A stretch of 22,020 nucleotides of DNA from JBDREF01 sp043820045 (GCA_043820045.1 JBDREF010000076.1:1-22020); one strand, 5' to 3'. Counted from the stretch's first letter, positions 7,138-16,075 are shown. Program-made: numbers and translations. The notes: a model not told the origin generated them from the sequence alone.

Positions 7138-9003
7138 ATGACAACTGCACGTGAAAGACTGCTCATCTCGGTAATGGTGTTGCTGTACTGCTCGTCCGCT
7201 GTGATGGCGGAGGAGCTTTCTATTAGCAACGCTGCGATATCAGTCGCGGTTAACTCAGACGACGGCTCCATATCGGTAAGCGACAAGCGAGCCGGGCTCC
7301 TCTGGCGGCAAAAGGCCCTGGCGAAGGGCAAGGTAACCGATATCTCGCAAGTCGCCGACGGGATCGAAATGACCTGGCAACAACCCGGGCCAAACACAGA
7401 CATCAGAACGAGACTTAAGCTCGATGCCGACAACCCGGAGTTCACCGTTGAACTCTCAGCAGAGGCAAACCCGAGATGGCCGCTTGCTTTTCCGAATCCG
7501 TTTGTCACCGAGTCCGGCACATATCTGATCGTCCCGATGAACGAAGGAATTTCCTATCCCGTCGAAGACGAAACAATCAATACCACGAGACTCATTACAT
7601 ATGGCGGGCACGGAATATGTATGCCTTTCTGGGCGGTCACGGACGGACAGCACGGCCAGATGGCCATAATCGAGACGCCCGACGATGCCGCCATTCAAAT
7701 ATATCGCACAGACGGACTATTATGTATCGGGCCAGTGTGGGAGCCGCAAAAGCAAAAGTTCGGATATGCAAGGAAGCTGCGGTACGTTTTCTTCGACAAA
7801 GGCGGGCATGTCGCTATCTGCAAACGATATCGCGCTTATGCAAAAGAGACCGGCTTGTTCAAAACCCTCGAACAAAAACGCATGGAGAATCCGAACGTGG
7901 ACCTTCTCATTGGGGCGGTAAACGTCTGGAACTGGGAAAAAGATGCGCCGGCAATCGTTGGCGAGATGAAAAAACTCGGCATCGAGCGGATTCTCTGGAG
8001 CCGCCGCCAAAGCCCGCCCGACATAGAAGCGATGAACGAGATGGGCGGCATCCTGACCAGCCGCTATGACATTTACCAGGACCTGATGAACCCGCAAATC
8101 GTCAAGGACAAACTCCGCGGTGTGCATCCGGACTGGACGCAGTCGGGCTGGCCCGATGACATAATGCTCGACGAGAAGGGCAACCCGCGTGAAGGCTGGC
8201 GCGTCAGAGGCAAAGATAGACAGATGTACCCGTGCGGCGTGTTGTGCGACAGGCAGGCGCCAAAGCACGCCGCCGAGCGTGTGCCGGCGGAATTGAAGAC
8301 GCACCCCTATCTCTGCCGTTTCATCGACACCACGACTGCCTCGCCGTGGCGCGAATGTTACCATCCGGACCATCCGATGACCCGCAGCGACAGCCGCCAC
8401 TGGAAGATGGAACTTCTGCGCTATATGTCAGAACAGATGAAGCTTGTAACCGGCAGTGAGACAGGTCATGATGCGGCTGTGCCCTACGTTCACTACTTCG
8501 AAGGTATGTTGAGTCTCGGGCCCTACCGCGTTCCGGACGCCGGGCGAGACATGGGTAAAATCTGGGATGAGGTCCCCGAACGGGTCGCCAAATTCCAGTT
8601 GGGGCATAGGTATCGCCTGCCGCTCTGGGAACTCGTCTATCACGACTGCGTCGTGTCGCAGTGGTACTGGGGCGACTATAACAATAAACTGCCTGCACTA
8701 TGGGCCAAGCGGGACCTTTTCAATATCCTGTACGGCACGGCCCCGATGTTCATGTTCAACCGCCAAGTATGGGAGCAGTACAAGGACCGCTTTGTTCAGA
8801 GCTACAAGAACATCAGTCCGGTTATCCGCGCGGTCGGCTACGCCGAGATGACCGGCCATCGTTTCCTCACGCAGGACAGAGACGTTCAACAGACAACATT
8901 CAGCAATGGCGTCACGATTACGGTCAACTTCGGCAACGCATCCTTTCGCCTGGGCGATGGCACAAAGGTCAAGTCCATGGACTATCACGTTTCAGGATTG
9001 TGA
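7138..9003 (+). CDS. Large secreted glycoside-hydrolase-like protein
   Basis: This is a 621-residue protein with a signal peptide (likely cleavage after VMA, residue 24) and AAGGAG 7-8 bp before the ATG. The N-terminal 25-240 region looks like a beta-sandwich rich in short strands. It is followed by a probable TIM barrel (about 255-560) beginning DLLIGAVNVWNW, and a short beta C-terminus. The motif SETGHDAAVPYVHYFEG at about 440-456 is rich in acidic and histidine residues and may hold catalytic groups. The layout recalls GH101-related or DUF5696-type proteins, but I cannot place it in a numbered family with confidence. It is the last gene of the rightward run and converges on the sulfatase with 23 bp between stops. 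A role in glycan cleavage is inferred from architecture and neighbours. Confidence 0.65.
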   Translation: MTTARERLLISVMVLLYCSSAVMAEELSISNAAISVAVNSDDGSISVSDKRAGLLWRQKALAKGKVTDISQVADGIEMTWQQPGPNTDIRTRLKLDADNPEFTVELSAEANPRWPLAFPNPFVTESGTYLIVPMNEGISYPVEDETINTTRLITYGGHGICMPFWAVTDGQHGQMAIIETPDDAAIQIYRTDGLLCIGPVWEPQKQKFGYARKLRYVFFDKGGHVAICKRYRAYAKETGLFKTLEQKRMENPNVDLLIGAVNVWNWEKDAPAIVGEMKKLGIERILWSRRQSPPDIEAMNEMGGILTSRYDIYQDLMNPQIVKDKLRGVHPDWTQSGWPDDIMLDEKGNPREGWRVRGKDRQMYPCGVLCDRQAPKHAAERVPAELKTHPYLCRFIDTTTASPWRECYHPDHPMTRSDSRHWKMELLRYMSEQMKLVTGSETGHDAAVPYVHYFEGMLSLGPYRVPDAGRDMGKIWDEVPERVAKFQLGHRYRLPLWELVYHDCVVSQWYWGDYNNKLPALWAKRDLFNILYGTAPMFMFNRQVWEQYKDRFVQSYKNISPVIRAVGYAEMTGHRFLTQDRDVQQTTFSNGVTITVNFGNASFRLGDGTKVKSMDYHVSGL

Positions 9004-9026
9004 GAGAGACACTTGCTTTGATCGGA

Positions 9027-10517
9027 TCAGTCGTCGTAGCTGAGGTCGCCTCCTGTGATGCGCCGCAGCTCTTTGAACCGCTTCGGACTCTTGAAATCAG
9101 GCACTTGTGCAAGGGTCTTCTCGTAGATAGCTTTGAGGCGATCGACGATGTCCGGATGTTGTGTACTCAGGTCATGTTGCTCTGCAGGGTCGGCTTCGAG
9201 GTCGAACAGCATCATAGGCTGCGGCCCGTCACCGCCTGTCACGCCCGGATAGGCGCTTGGTCTGGCTTGTTCGTACGGGGCGATAATGGTCACGCCGTCC
9301 GGACCGCGCGGATCCGCCCAGTTCCTGTCATTGAACTTCGGCATACCGCCCGGTGAGCGAACGTGAAGTTTCCATTTGCCGCTGCGCACGGTCATCAGGT
9401 TCGGACCCTGCATTCCGAACAGCGCCTCGTGCGGGCTGCCGGCGTCGGCTGAAGTCAACAGCGGCCAAATGTCCCTGCCGTCAATAATGCGATCTCGCGG
9501 AATATCGACGCCTGCGGCGTTGAGGATCGTTGGCATGATGTCGATAGTACCGGCAGGCGAATCGTTGATCAGCCCTGCGGGAATCCTCCCCGGCCAGCGG
9601 GCAATCATGGGTACGCGAAGCCCGCCTTCCCACGTGCGCCCCTTCATGCCGCGAAGCCCGCCTGTGCTGCCGCCGTACCACGGGCCGTTGTCAGAGGTGA
9701 ATATCACAAGAGTATCGTTATCAATCCCCAATTGCTTGAGCTTTTCAAAGATCCTGCCGACCGAAAAGTCCAATTCGCGAATGACGTCGCTGTAGAGATC
9801 ATCGGGCGTATCTGGGGTATAGAAATCCTCGGAGGCCGCAAGCGGCTTGTGCGGCATCGCGTGCGGCAGGTAGAGGAAGAAAGGACGGTTGGCTTTGGCG
9901 CTTCGCTCGATGAAGCCCAGCGCCCGTTGCGTGTAGCGTTTGGTAAGCGTGGCCTGTATTACCGGATACTCGACGACTTTCTCATTCTCGACGAGCTGAA
10001 CCGGCCGCATGTCGTTCGAGTACAGGATGCCGTAGTACTCATCGAAGCCCTGCCGGCGGGGCAGGTATTCGAGCGTGTGACCCAGGTGCCACTTGCCGAT
10101 GCAGATGCTGGCGTAACCGGCGTCTTTGAGCGATTCGGCAATGGTAATCTCGGAATGGGGCAGAGCCACTTCGTTGATGCCGGCGTCGGGCGCGGGATTG
10201 TGCACAACACCGTTGCGGAAAGGATACCGGCCGGTCAGAATCGTCGCCCTGGACGGGGCACAGTAAGGGGTAGGCACATAGAAATTAGCGAGCTTGGCGC
10301 CCTCGGCGGCCATACGTTCGAGATTGGGAGTCTGGACGCTCGATTCTTTCAAGCCAAAACCGCGAATGTCCCCGTAACCTAAATCGTCCGCGAAAATGAG
10401 AATGAAATTGGGCTTTTTAGTCGCGGCACACACGCCCCGCTCGCCGGAAAGCATCGCCGCGGCAATGCCGCCTCCGATGAATCCCAGGAAGTTGCGCCGA
10501 CTTAAATTACCGTCCAT
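9027..10517 (-). CDS. Tat-exported type I (formylglycine) sulfatase
   Basis: This is an arylsulfatase-family S1 enzyme of 496 residues that hydrolyses sulfate esters, probably on glycans outside the cytoplasm. The N-terminus has a Tat motif (SRRNFLGFIGG). The active-site signature is CAPSRATILTGR, with Cys86 the residue converted to formylglycine. Metal and sulfate ligands are visible at DD 44-45, GKWHLGH 141-147 and SDNG 276-279. The TTG at 10523 is possible, but the ATG at 10517 is preferred. Neither has a clear ribosome site, which suggests coupling to the FHA gene that stops 14 bp upstream. A maturase must be encoded elsewhere. The substrate is unknown, and the adjacent hydrolases point to a sulfated polysaccharide. 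Confidence 0.93.
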   Translation of the reverse strand: MDGNLSRRNFLGFIGGGIAAAMLSGERGVCAATKKPNFILIFADDLGYGDIRGFGLKESSVQTPNLERMAAEGAKLANFYVPTPYCAPSRATILTGRYPFRNGVVHNPAPDAGINEVALPHSEITIAESLKDAGYASICIGKWHLGHTLEYLPRRQGFDEYYGILYSNDMRPVQLVENEKVVEYPVIQATLTKRYTQRALGFIERSAKANRPFFLYLPHAMPHKPLAASEDFYTPDTPDDLYSDVIRELDFSVGRIFEKLKQLGIDNDTLVIFTSDNGPWYGGSTGGLRGMKGRTWEGGLRVPMIARWPGRIPAGLINDSPAGTIDIMPTILNAAGVDIPRDRIIDGRDIWPLLTSADAGSPHEALFGMQGPNLMTVRSGKWKLHVRSPGGMPKFNDRNWADPRGPDGVTIIAPYEQARPSAYPGVTGGDGPQPMMLFDLEADPAEQHDLSTQHPDIVDRLKAIYEKTLAQVPDFKSPKRFKELRRITGGDLSYDD

Positions 10518-10531
10518 GATCAAGGGAGTTG

Positions 10532-11413
10532 TCAGCCCATAAATCTCTTCAATATTGCCGCCGTATGCATCGCAATGAGCATCAGGTAGTCCAAGTCGCT
10601 TAGACTGTAGTGCTCGTGTATCATGGCGTTGTCAACGTACATTACGCCGAAACAACCGTTCGGACGCATAATGGCCGCCACCATTGCAGAGCGTATTCTG
10701 TCCTTCGCTTCCATCTGAGCTGACACTCGCGGCAAGACGAAGAACTGGCCCTTTTCGACCGCCTGTGTGATTTTCTCGCTGAGCTGCAACTCATTCAGTT
10801 GCACCGGCGAGCCGTCCCGTCTTTTGCCCGCGTGACAGATCATCGGACCGTCAGGCGCAAGGCGCAAGGCAGACCAGACGTGGTACGCGCTGAACTGTTC
10901 GAGCGTTATATCCAGCAACGTCAGCAACAACTCATCGAGATTAGCAGCGTCAAATATTCTCTCGGCCGCCTTCGAAAAATCGGTCAACCTCCTGGCCGCC
11001 AATCTCATGGCAGGCGCGTGCTGGGCATCGGGTCTTCGGACCACTGTTTCATGCTTAGGTGTCGCCAGCGCAGCCTCCAGTTGAAGCGTGTCTTCCGGAT
11101 GCATCGGCATCTCGCCTTCGGAGGCATCTTCGAGAAGAATCTCGATGATGAAATCAGTTATGCGCAGACAGTCGCCGTGCCTGACCGGAGCGTTGCCGAC
11201 CGGCTTGTCGTTCAGGTAAGTTTTGTTCGACGAGCCCATGTCCTGAATCGCCCACTCGCCTTCATCCGAACAATGAATCACGGCATGTTGTCTTGAGACC
11301 GCTTTGTCGGGCAGAAAGACATGGCTGTTAGCTCCTCTGCCGATTGAAACGGGACCCGCTGCAAATTGAAACTCTCTGGTGTTGCCGTCTTTTTGCTTCA
11401 CAACCAAACGCAT
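10532..11413 (-). CDS. FHA-GAF domain protein
   Basis: This 293-residue cytoplasmic protein has an FHA phosphothreonine-binding domain at about 1-95, with GR at 25-26, SRQH at 40-43 and GSSNKTYLN at 60-68, all canonical. A linker follows, then a GAF-like sensor domain at about 141-293. The ATG at 11413 sits 8 bp after GGAG. An upstream TTG at 11452 overlaps the predicted transcription start and is unlikely. Such proteins read Ser/Thr kinase signals. Here it is followed 14 bp later by the sulfatase, an unusual partner, so it may sense a small ligand or a kinase and influence something in this locus. That role is inference. No kinase lies in the window. Confidence 0.9.
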   Translation of the reverse strand: MRLVVKQKDGNTREFQFAAGPVSIGRGANSHVFLPDKAVSRQHAVIHCSDEGEWAIQDMGSSNKTYLNDKPVGNAPVRHGDCLRITDFIIEILLEDASEGEMPMHPEDTLQLEAALATPKHETVVRRPDAQHAPAMRLAARRLTDFSKAAERIFDAANLDELLLTLLDITLEQFSAYHVWSALRLAPDGPMICHAGKRRDGSPVQLNELQLSEKITQAVEKGQFFVLPRVSAQMEAKDRIRSAMVAAIMRPNGCFGVMYVDNAMIHEHYSLSDLDYLMLIAMHTAAILKRFMG

Positions 11414-11444
11414 GGCATTTCTCCGTGCCTGAGTTTTATGATCG

Positions 11445-11485
11445 CTTGACAATCAAATATACAGAATTCCGGATGTCTTGTCAAG
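11445..11485 (-). promoter_or_regulatory. Strong sigma-70-like promoter with flanking inverted repeat, for FHA-sulfatase
   Basis: Read leftward, TTGACA (11484-11479), 17 bp and TATATT (11461-11456) form a near-consensus promoter. The predicted start is near 11449, about 36 nt before the ATG at 11413. An 8-bp perfect inverted repeat, CTTGACAA at 11445-11452 and TTGTCAAG at 11478-11485, places one arm on the -35 box and the other on the predicted start. This arrangement would suit a repressor bound at two sites. Confidence 0.65.
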
Positions 11486-11568
11486 CCCCTTGTTATCGGA
11501 CGCCCGCAGCGAGCATGAAAAACGCCCTTAACAGCCCGTTAACATCGAAAAACCGAGTCAGGCTGCTC

Positions 11569-11593
11569 AAAAAAAACGGAAAACTTCTGCCGG
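11569..11593 (-). terminator. Possible rho-independent terminator of the rbs operon
   Basis: Read leftward after the rbsC stop, an imperfect hairpin (CGG...CCG) is followed by eight T (11576-11569). A stronger GCCGG/CCGGC pairing is also possible further upstream. The stem is weak, so this rests mainly on the T-run and its position between two same-strand operons. Confidence 0.35.
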
Positions 11594-11675
11594 TCCGACA
11601 CCAGCCGGGCAGGCGGGTTCCGGCATATTCAACGCACGGCATTCGAGATGTCGCGAAATACTACAGTTGACTTCG

Positions 11676-12641
11676 CTATTTTCGGATGCGGTGACGGTAG
11701 TGATCCAGGATAACAGCCGCAACTATTACGCAGCCCGTAATGACGCGCTTGGTCGATTCCTGGGCCCCAATCTGTGCCAGGCCGGTCCCCAGGATCGCGA
11801 TAATAAGCACACCGAAAAACGAGCTTACCGCCGAACCACGGCCGCCCATCAGGCTGGTACCACCTATGACTACTGCTGCTATGGCCTGAAGTTCCAGGCC
11901 GTAGCCGGCGTTGGGGTCCGCCGAGGCCAGTCGCGCCGTGTGTATTACCGCTGCAACTGACGTGAGAAAACCACATAGAACAAAAACCGCGAGTTTGAGC
12001 GGACGCGGGTCGATGCCGCACAGCCGGACTGCTTCTTCGTTTGTACCGATGGCAATCAGGTAACGGCCGAAAACAGTGCGCGAGAGAACCAACTGCGCTG
12101 CAACCACTATCGAAACAGCGACAATGAACGGAAGGGAAAGTCCAAGAACCGAGACCTCGGCGATTGCCTCCACCGGCCCTCCTATATATATCGTCCGCGA
12201 CTGGGTCACGAGATAAGCGGCGCCTCGCGCTATCTCCAGCATACCCAACGTCACGATAAATGCCGGCAGCCGCCAGCGAATAATGACCAGGCCGTTCAAG
12301 AGCCCGCAGAGGACGCCCACCAGCAGGCACGCAGCAATAGCCGCCGCCAGTGGAAGCCCGAATCGAACCAGGGAAAGACCCAGCACCGAGCCGCTCAAAG
12401 CCATCACCGAGCCGACCGACAAATCTATGCCGGCGATTATCAGCACGAAGGTCATGCCCACGGCGACGATGGTTATGCCCGGCACCTGGTTAGCGATTGT
12501 CCTGAAGGTCGTAAGGCTGAAGAAATTGTCGGCGGTGACACCGAAGAAGACAACGAGTCCGGCCAATGCCAGTGACATGCCGAGATAATCTGTGACAAAG
12601 GTGGGCAGTTCAGCCATTCTTTTCTTTATGATCTCTCGCAT
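11676..12641 (-). CDS. rbsC: Ribose-type ABC transporter permease
   Basis: This 321-residue inner-membrane permease of the RbsC/BPD_transp_2 family has about eight to ten hydrophobic segments. Its second and third helices carry VAVGMTFVLIIAGIDLSVGS, the family's hallmark region. AGGA lies 7 bp before the ATG, and the gene begins 19 bp after the ATPase stop. It would form the channel with the RbsA-like ATPase and receive sugar from the RbsB-like binding protein. The substrate could be ribose or another monosaccharide, and ribose is favoured by the linked ribokinase. Confidence 0.93.
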   Translation of the reverse strand: MREIIKKRMAELPTFVTDYLGMSLALAGLVVFFGVTADNFFSLTTFRTIANQVPGITIVAVGMTFVLIIAGIDLSVGSVMALSGSVLGLSLVRFGLPLAAAIAACLLVGVLCGLLNGLVIIRWRLPAFIVTLGMLEIARGAAYLVTQSRTIYIGGPVEAIAEVSVLGLSLPFIVAVSIVVAAQLVLSRTVFGRYLIAIGTNEEAVRLCGIDPRPLKLAVFVLCGFLTSVAAVIHTARLASADPNAGYGLELQAIAAVVIGGTSLMGGRGSAVSSFFGVLIIAILGTGLAQIGAQESTKRVITGCVIVAAVILDHYRHRIRK

Positions 12642-12660
12642 TGGCTTATCCTGATTTGAC

Positions 12661-14178
12661 TCAGACTGCCGTGTACTCGCTGAACGCCGCAGCCATTATC
12701 TTTTCTTCGCTCCATTGATCCGGCTCGAATTGCGCCGCGATCCGCCCCGCCGAGACGACCATAATCCGGTCGCAGACGGCCATCAACTCTTTGAGATCCG
12801 ACGAAACAAGAATGATAGCTTTGCCTTTCCCTGCCAGCTCTGCGAGCATACGGTATATCTCAAATTTGGCCCCGACATCGATGCCCCTGGTCGGTTCGTC
12901 AAAGATAAGAATGTCGCAGTCCCGGTAAATCCATTTTGCAATGACCACTTTCTGCTGGTTGCCTCCGCTTAATTCACCGACATATTGCTCACTTGACGAG
13001 CATCGAATGGAAAGGCTGTCGATAAACCTGCCGGCTACCGAGCGTTCCCGCTGCCGGTCGAGCCAGCCGAACCGGCTGACGTCGCCCAATCGCGTCAGCG
13101 AGATATTCTCGCGGACGGCCAGACTCAGCAGCAGGCCCTGCTCCTTACGGTCCTCTGTCAAAAGAGCAATACCGTTTCGCACTGCGTCGCACGGCGTGCG
13201 GATTTTGGCCGGTTTGCTTGAACCGTGTAGAAATACTTCGCCGCCGTCGGCCCGGTCCGCGCCAAAGACAGCGCGCATAATCTCAGTGCGGCCGGAGCCC
13301 ATCAGCCCTGCAACGCCGAGAATCTCGCCGCTACGAACCTCGAAGCTGACATCCCGAATCTTGTCGCCGACGGTGAGCCCCGCAACGCGCATCGCCGTCG
13401 GGCCCGGCTGTGAGCCGGCCCGCGAGTGCTCGTGCTCCAAATCACGGCCCACCATCATGCGGATAACGTCCCCGGCAATCAACGCATTCGCCGGATGAGT
13501 CGAAACAACCTTTCCGTCCCGCAGTACCGTAACACGGTCAGCCACATCGAGGACTTCTTCGATACGATGCGAGATGTAGATGGTTCCCACGCCATCGGCC
13601 GAGAGTCTCCTGATCTGGGCGAAAAGAAGTTCCACCTCCCGGTCGGTAAGCGAAGCAGTCGGCTCGTCAAGAACCAGTATCCGGCAGCGCCGCGAGAGCC
13701 CCGCAGCTATCTCGACCATCTGTTGTTGCCCAATCCCCAGAAGCCTCACGGGCAGGGCGGGTTCGATACCTTCCAGGCCCACTCGTTCCATCGCCTCTTT
13801 GGCAGAGCGGTTGAGCTTCTTGTAGTCGACAAAGCCGAACCTGCTGGGGAGCCTGTCGATAAAGATATTTTCGGCTACGCTGAGGTTGGAGATCAGGTTC
13901 AACTCCTGCATGACCATCCGAACGCCGTGTGCCTCGGCATCGGCTCTGCCGCTCGGCCGGTAAGGCTGCCCGTAAAGCTGCATTTGGCCCGAATCGGGGG
14001 TCTGCACGCCAGCCATGATTTGCACCAGCGTACTCTTGCCGGCGCCGTTTTCACCGACGAGGGCGTGAACCTCGCCGGCTTTCAGGTCAAAGTCCACGCC
14101 CGAAAGCGCCTGAACGCCGGGAAATAACTTGGTGATGCCGCAAGCCGTGAAAACTGTTTCGCTCGTGCCATGCTTCAT
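12661..14178 (-). CDS. rbsA: Ribose-type ABC transporter ATP-binding protein, two ABC domains
   Basis: This 505-residue protein, the standard length for sugar ABC ATPases of the RbsA/MglA/XylG type, contains two nucleotide-binding domains. The first has Walker A GENGAGKST (about 42-50) and Walker B ILVLDEPT. The second has the degenerate Walker A GLMGSGRT, with Arg in place of Lys as is usual in this family, the signature LSGGNQQ (about 404) and Walker B LIFDEPTRGID. Its ATG overlaps the stop of the binding-protein gene in an ATGA arrangement, implying translational coupling. It powers import of ribose or a related sugar. Confidence 0.95.
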   Translation of the reverse strand: MKHGTSETVFTACGITKLFPGVQALSGVDFDLKAGEVHALVGENGAGKSTLVQIMAGVQTPDSGQMQLYGQPYRPSGRADAEAHGVRMVMQELNLISNLSVAENIFIDRLPSRFGFVDYKKLNRSAKEAMERVGLEGIEPALPVRLLGIGQQQMVEIAAGLSRRCRILVLDEPTASLTDREVELLFAQIRRLSADGVGTIYISHRIEEVLDVADRVTVLRDGKVVSTHPANALIAGDVIRMMVGRDLEHEHSRAGSQPGPTAMRVAGLTVGDKIRDVSFEVRSGEILGVAGLMGSGRTEIMRAVFGADRADGGEVFLHGSSKPAKIRTPCDAVRNGIALLTEDRKEQGLLLSLAVRENISLTRLGDVSRFGWLDRQRERSVAGRFIDSLSIRCSSSEQYVGELSGGNQQKVVIAKWIYRDCDILIFDEPTRGIDVGAKFEIYRMLAELAGKGKAIILVSSDLKELMAVCDRIMVVSAGRIAAQFEPDQWSEEKIMAAAFSEYTAV

Positions 14179-15128
14179 TGAAGCGTTTCCGCCGTGATAA
14201 GCTCAACGGGAGTTTCTTTGTCCGAAGGTGTGCCTTTGCCTTCGACCATCTCAAGGGCGTATTCGATACCGTACAGGGCCAATTTGTCACCATGCTGATC
14301 GACCGTGCATAGAATCTTGCCCTCCTTGAGCAATCTCTGCACTGCCGAGATGTTGTCGAAGCCGATGACCAGGATATCATCGGACTTGCCCGCGGCCTTG
14401 ATCGCCGCGACGGCGCCGAGCGCCATGTTGTCATTGGCGCAAAGAACTGCCTTCAAATCCGCATGTTCGGTGACCAGGGCAGAGACGATGGGTTCGGCCT
14501 TTGCCATCTCCCAGTAGCCGGATTGCGAACTGACTATGTTCATCCCGCCTGCCTTCATGGCGTCCTCGAAGCCGAGCTTGCGCTGAATCCCGTTGAAGGC
14601 GTCGGGCACTCCCTCTATGATCGCCACTTTGTCCCCCCGCGTCAGTTTGCCCGCCAGGTATTCGCCAGCGAGCCCGGCGCCTTTGCGATTGTCCGGTCCC
14701 ACAAACGGGATGCTGACGCCCTTTTCCGCGAGAACGCCAGCGTCCAGCTTGTTGTCGATGTTGACCACGATTATCCCGGCATCCATAGCCCGCTTGCACA
14801 CAGGCACCAAAGCTTCAGAATTCGCCGGCGCAATCACGATAGCGTCCACCCTCTGCGCAATCATCAGTTCGACGTAGTCAATCTGCTGGGCGACGTCCAG
14901 CTCGTCCTTGATGCCGACTACCGTAAGCTCGTATTGCTCAGCGTTCTCTTTATGGTGCAATCTGGCGCCTTCCTCCATTGTCTTGAAGAACTCGTTGGCC
15001 AGAGACTTCATCACCAGGGCAATCTTCGGTTTACTTGCCTTTTGCTGCTTGCAACCGAGAGGCAGGATAATAAGAATCAGAACACACAGAGCAAGAACAC
15101 ATATCAATGATTTGCTGCGTTTTCTCAT
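14175..15128 (-). CDS. rbsB: Ribose-type periplasmic sugar-binding protein
   Basis: This is a 317-residue substrate-binding protein of the periplasmic-binding-protein type 1 family (Peripla_BP_4). The N-terminus is basic then hydrophobic and ends LPLGC (Cys26), suggesting a lipoprotein, although Pro at -3 departs from the usual lipobox. The body begins KIALVMKSLANEFF and contains VDAIVIAPANSEALVP and VIGFDN, typical of sugar-binding members. Two adjacent ATG codons exist (15131 and 15128). The second is preferred because it lies 6 bp after AAAGGAG, whereas the first lies only 3 bp away. The ribokinase stop codon touches this start (TGATG). It delivers the sugar to RbsA/RbsC. Confidence 0.92.
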   Translation of the reverse strand: MRKRSKSLICVLALCVLILIILPLGCKQQKASKPKIALVMKSLANEFFKTMEEGARLHHKENAEQYELTVVGIKDELDVAQQIDYVELMIAQRVDAIVIAPANSEALVPVCKRAMDAGIIVVNIDNKLDAGVLAEKGVSIPFVGPDNRKGAGLAGEYLAGKLTRGDKVAIIEGVPDAFNGIQRKLGFEDAMKAGGMNIVSSQSGYWEMAKAEPIVSALVTEHADLKAVLCANDNMALGAVAAIKAAGKSDDILVIGFDNISAVQRLLKEGKILCTVDQHGDKLALYGIEYALEMVEGKGTPSDKETPVELITAETLQ

Positions 15129-16075
15129 CATTTACTCCTTTGAGCATGTCTGTCTTTGATAAAACTCTCTACCTCTGTCGCAGTCGGCATGGAGGACTGG
15201 GCTCCCATCCTGGTAACGGACAAGGCCGCTACGTAGTTGGCAAACACGGCGGCGTCACGGAGCGTTTTCCCCTCGGCCAGTTTCACCGCCAGAGAACCGG
15301 TAAAAGCATCCCCCGCCGCCGTGGCATCGACTGCGTCCACTCTTACCGCAGGAACAAACTCCGTCCCATCGCCGGTTGCGAGCAAGAAACCTTTCGCCCC
15401 CATGGTCAAAATAACCGCCTTGACTCCGCTTTCCAACAGACTATTGGCGGCGATGCGGGCGGAATCTTCGCCAGTGACTTCCACGCCGGTCAGAATCTGA
15501 GCCTCTGTTTCATTCGGCGTCAATACGTCCACTGTTCTCAGAAACTCTGCGCTGAGCTTTCGCGCCGGAGCGGGGTCCAGGACAAAGGCCACGCCGGACT
15601 CGTTCGCCAATCGACCGGCGAACTCAACCGTTTCTAACGGCACCTCAAGCTGTGCGACCAGGGCGCCTGATGAAGCGATAGACGACTGAGCCTTGCTTAC
15701 GTCTTCGGGAGATAGCCTTTCATTCGCGCCCGGAGCTACGACAATCACATTGTTGCCGGCCTGGTCAACCGTAATCAGGGCCACACCGGACGGAGCCTCT
15801 TTGGTGCTGACAACATACGTCGTATCGACCCCCTCCTGCACAAAGTTGTTCAGAGACTGCCGGCCGAACAAATCGTCGCCTAACCTGGCGACAAAACACA
15901 CGTCCGCGCCTAATTTTGCCGCCGCAACCGCCTGGTTTGCGCCCTTGCCGCCGGGTATCATGATAAAACCTTCGCCCAGAATTGTCTCGCCCACCACAGG
16001 TATCCGCGGAGACTTCACCACCAGGTCCATATTGGAGCTGCCGACAACAACAATTTTAGGTCTGTTCTGCCCCAT
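15128..16075 (-). CDS. rbsK: Ribokinase
   Basis: This is a 315-residue PfkB-family sugar kinase converting ribose to ribose-5-phosphate in the cytoplasm. It shows GSSNMDLV near the N-terminus, the sugar-binding GGKGANQA at 42-49, NETE at 188-191 and the ATP-site motif DATAAGDAF, in which Asp256 is the catalytic base. It is the first gene of a leftward operon (rbsK-rbsB-rbsA-rbsC) and its stop overlaps the next start. No clear ribosome site precedes the ATG at 16075. A dedicated LacI-type repressor is not present in the window. Other PfkB sugars remain possible, but the rbs context supports ribose. Confidence 0.93.
   Translation of the reverse strand: MGQNRPKIVVVGSSNMDLVVKSPRIPVVGETILGEGFIMIPGGKGANQAVAAAKLGADVCFVARLGDDLFGRQSLNNFVQEGVDTTYVVSTKEAPSGVALITVDQAGNNVIVVAPGANERLSPEDVSKAQSSIASSGALVAQLEVPLETVEFAGRLANESGVAFVLDPAPARKLSAEFLRTVDVLTPNETEAQILTGVEVTGEDSARIAANSLLESGVKAVILTMGAKGFLLATGDGTEFVPAVRVDAVDATAAGDAFTGSLAVKLAEGKTLRDAAVFANYVAALSVTRMGAQSSMPTATEVESFIKDRHAQRSK

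Noticed and set aside
13426..14127. 233-codon + strand frame opposite rbsA
   Set aside because: It shadows the Walker A region of the ATPase and has no family features of its own.
14463..15110. 215-codon + strand frame opposite rbsB
   Set aside because: rbsB is clear on the other strand and the frame lacks a ribosome site.
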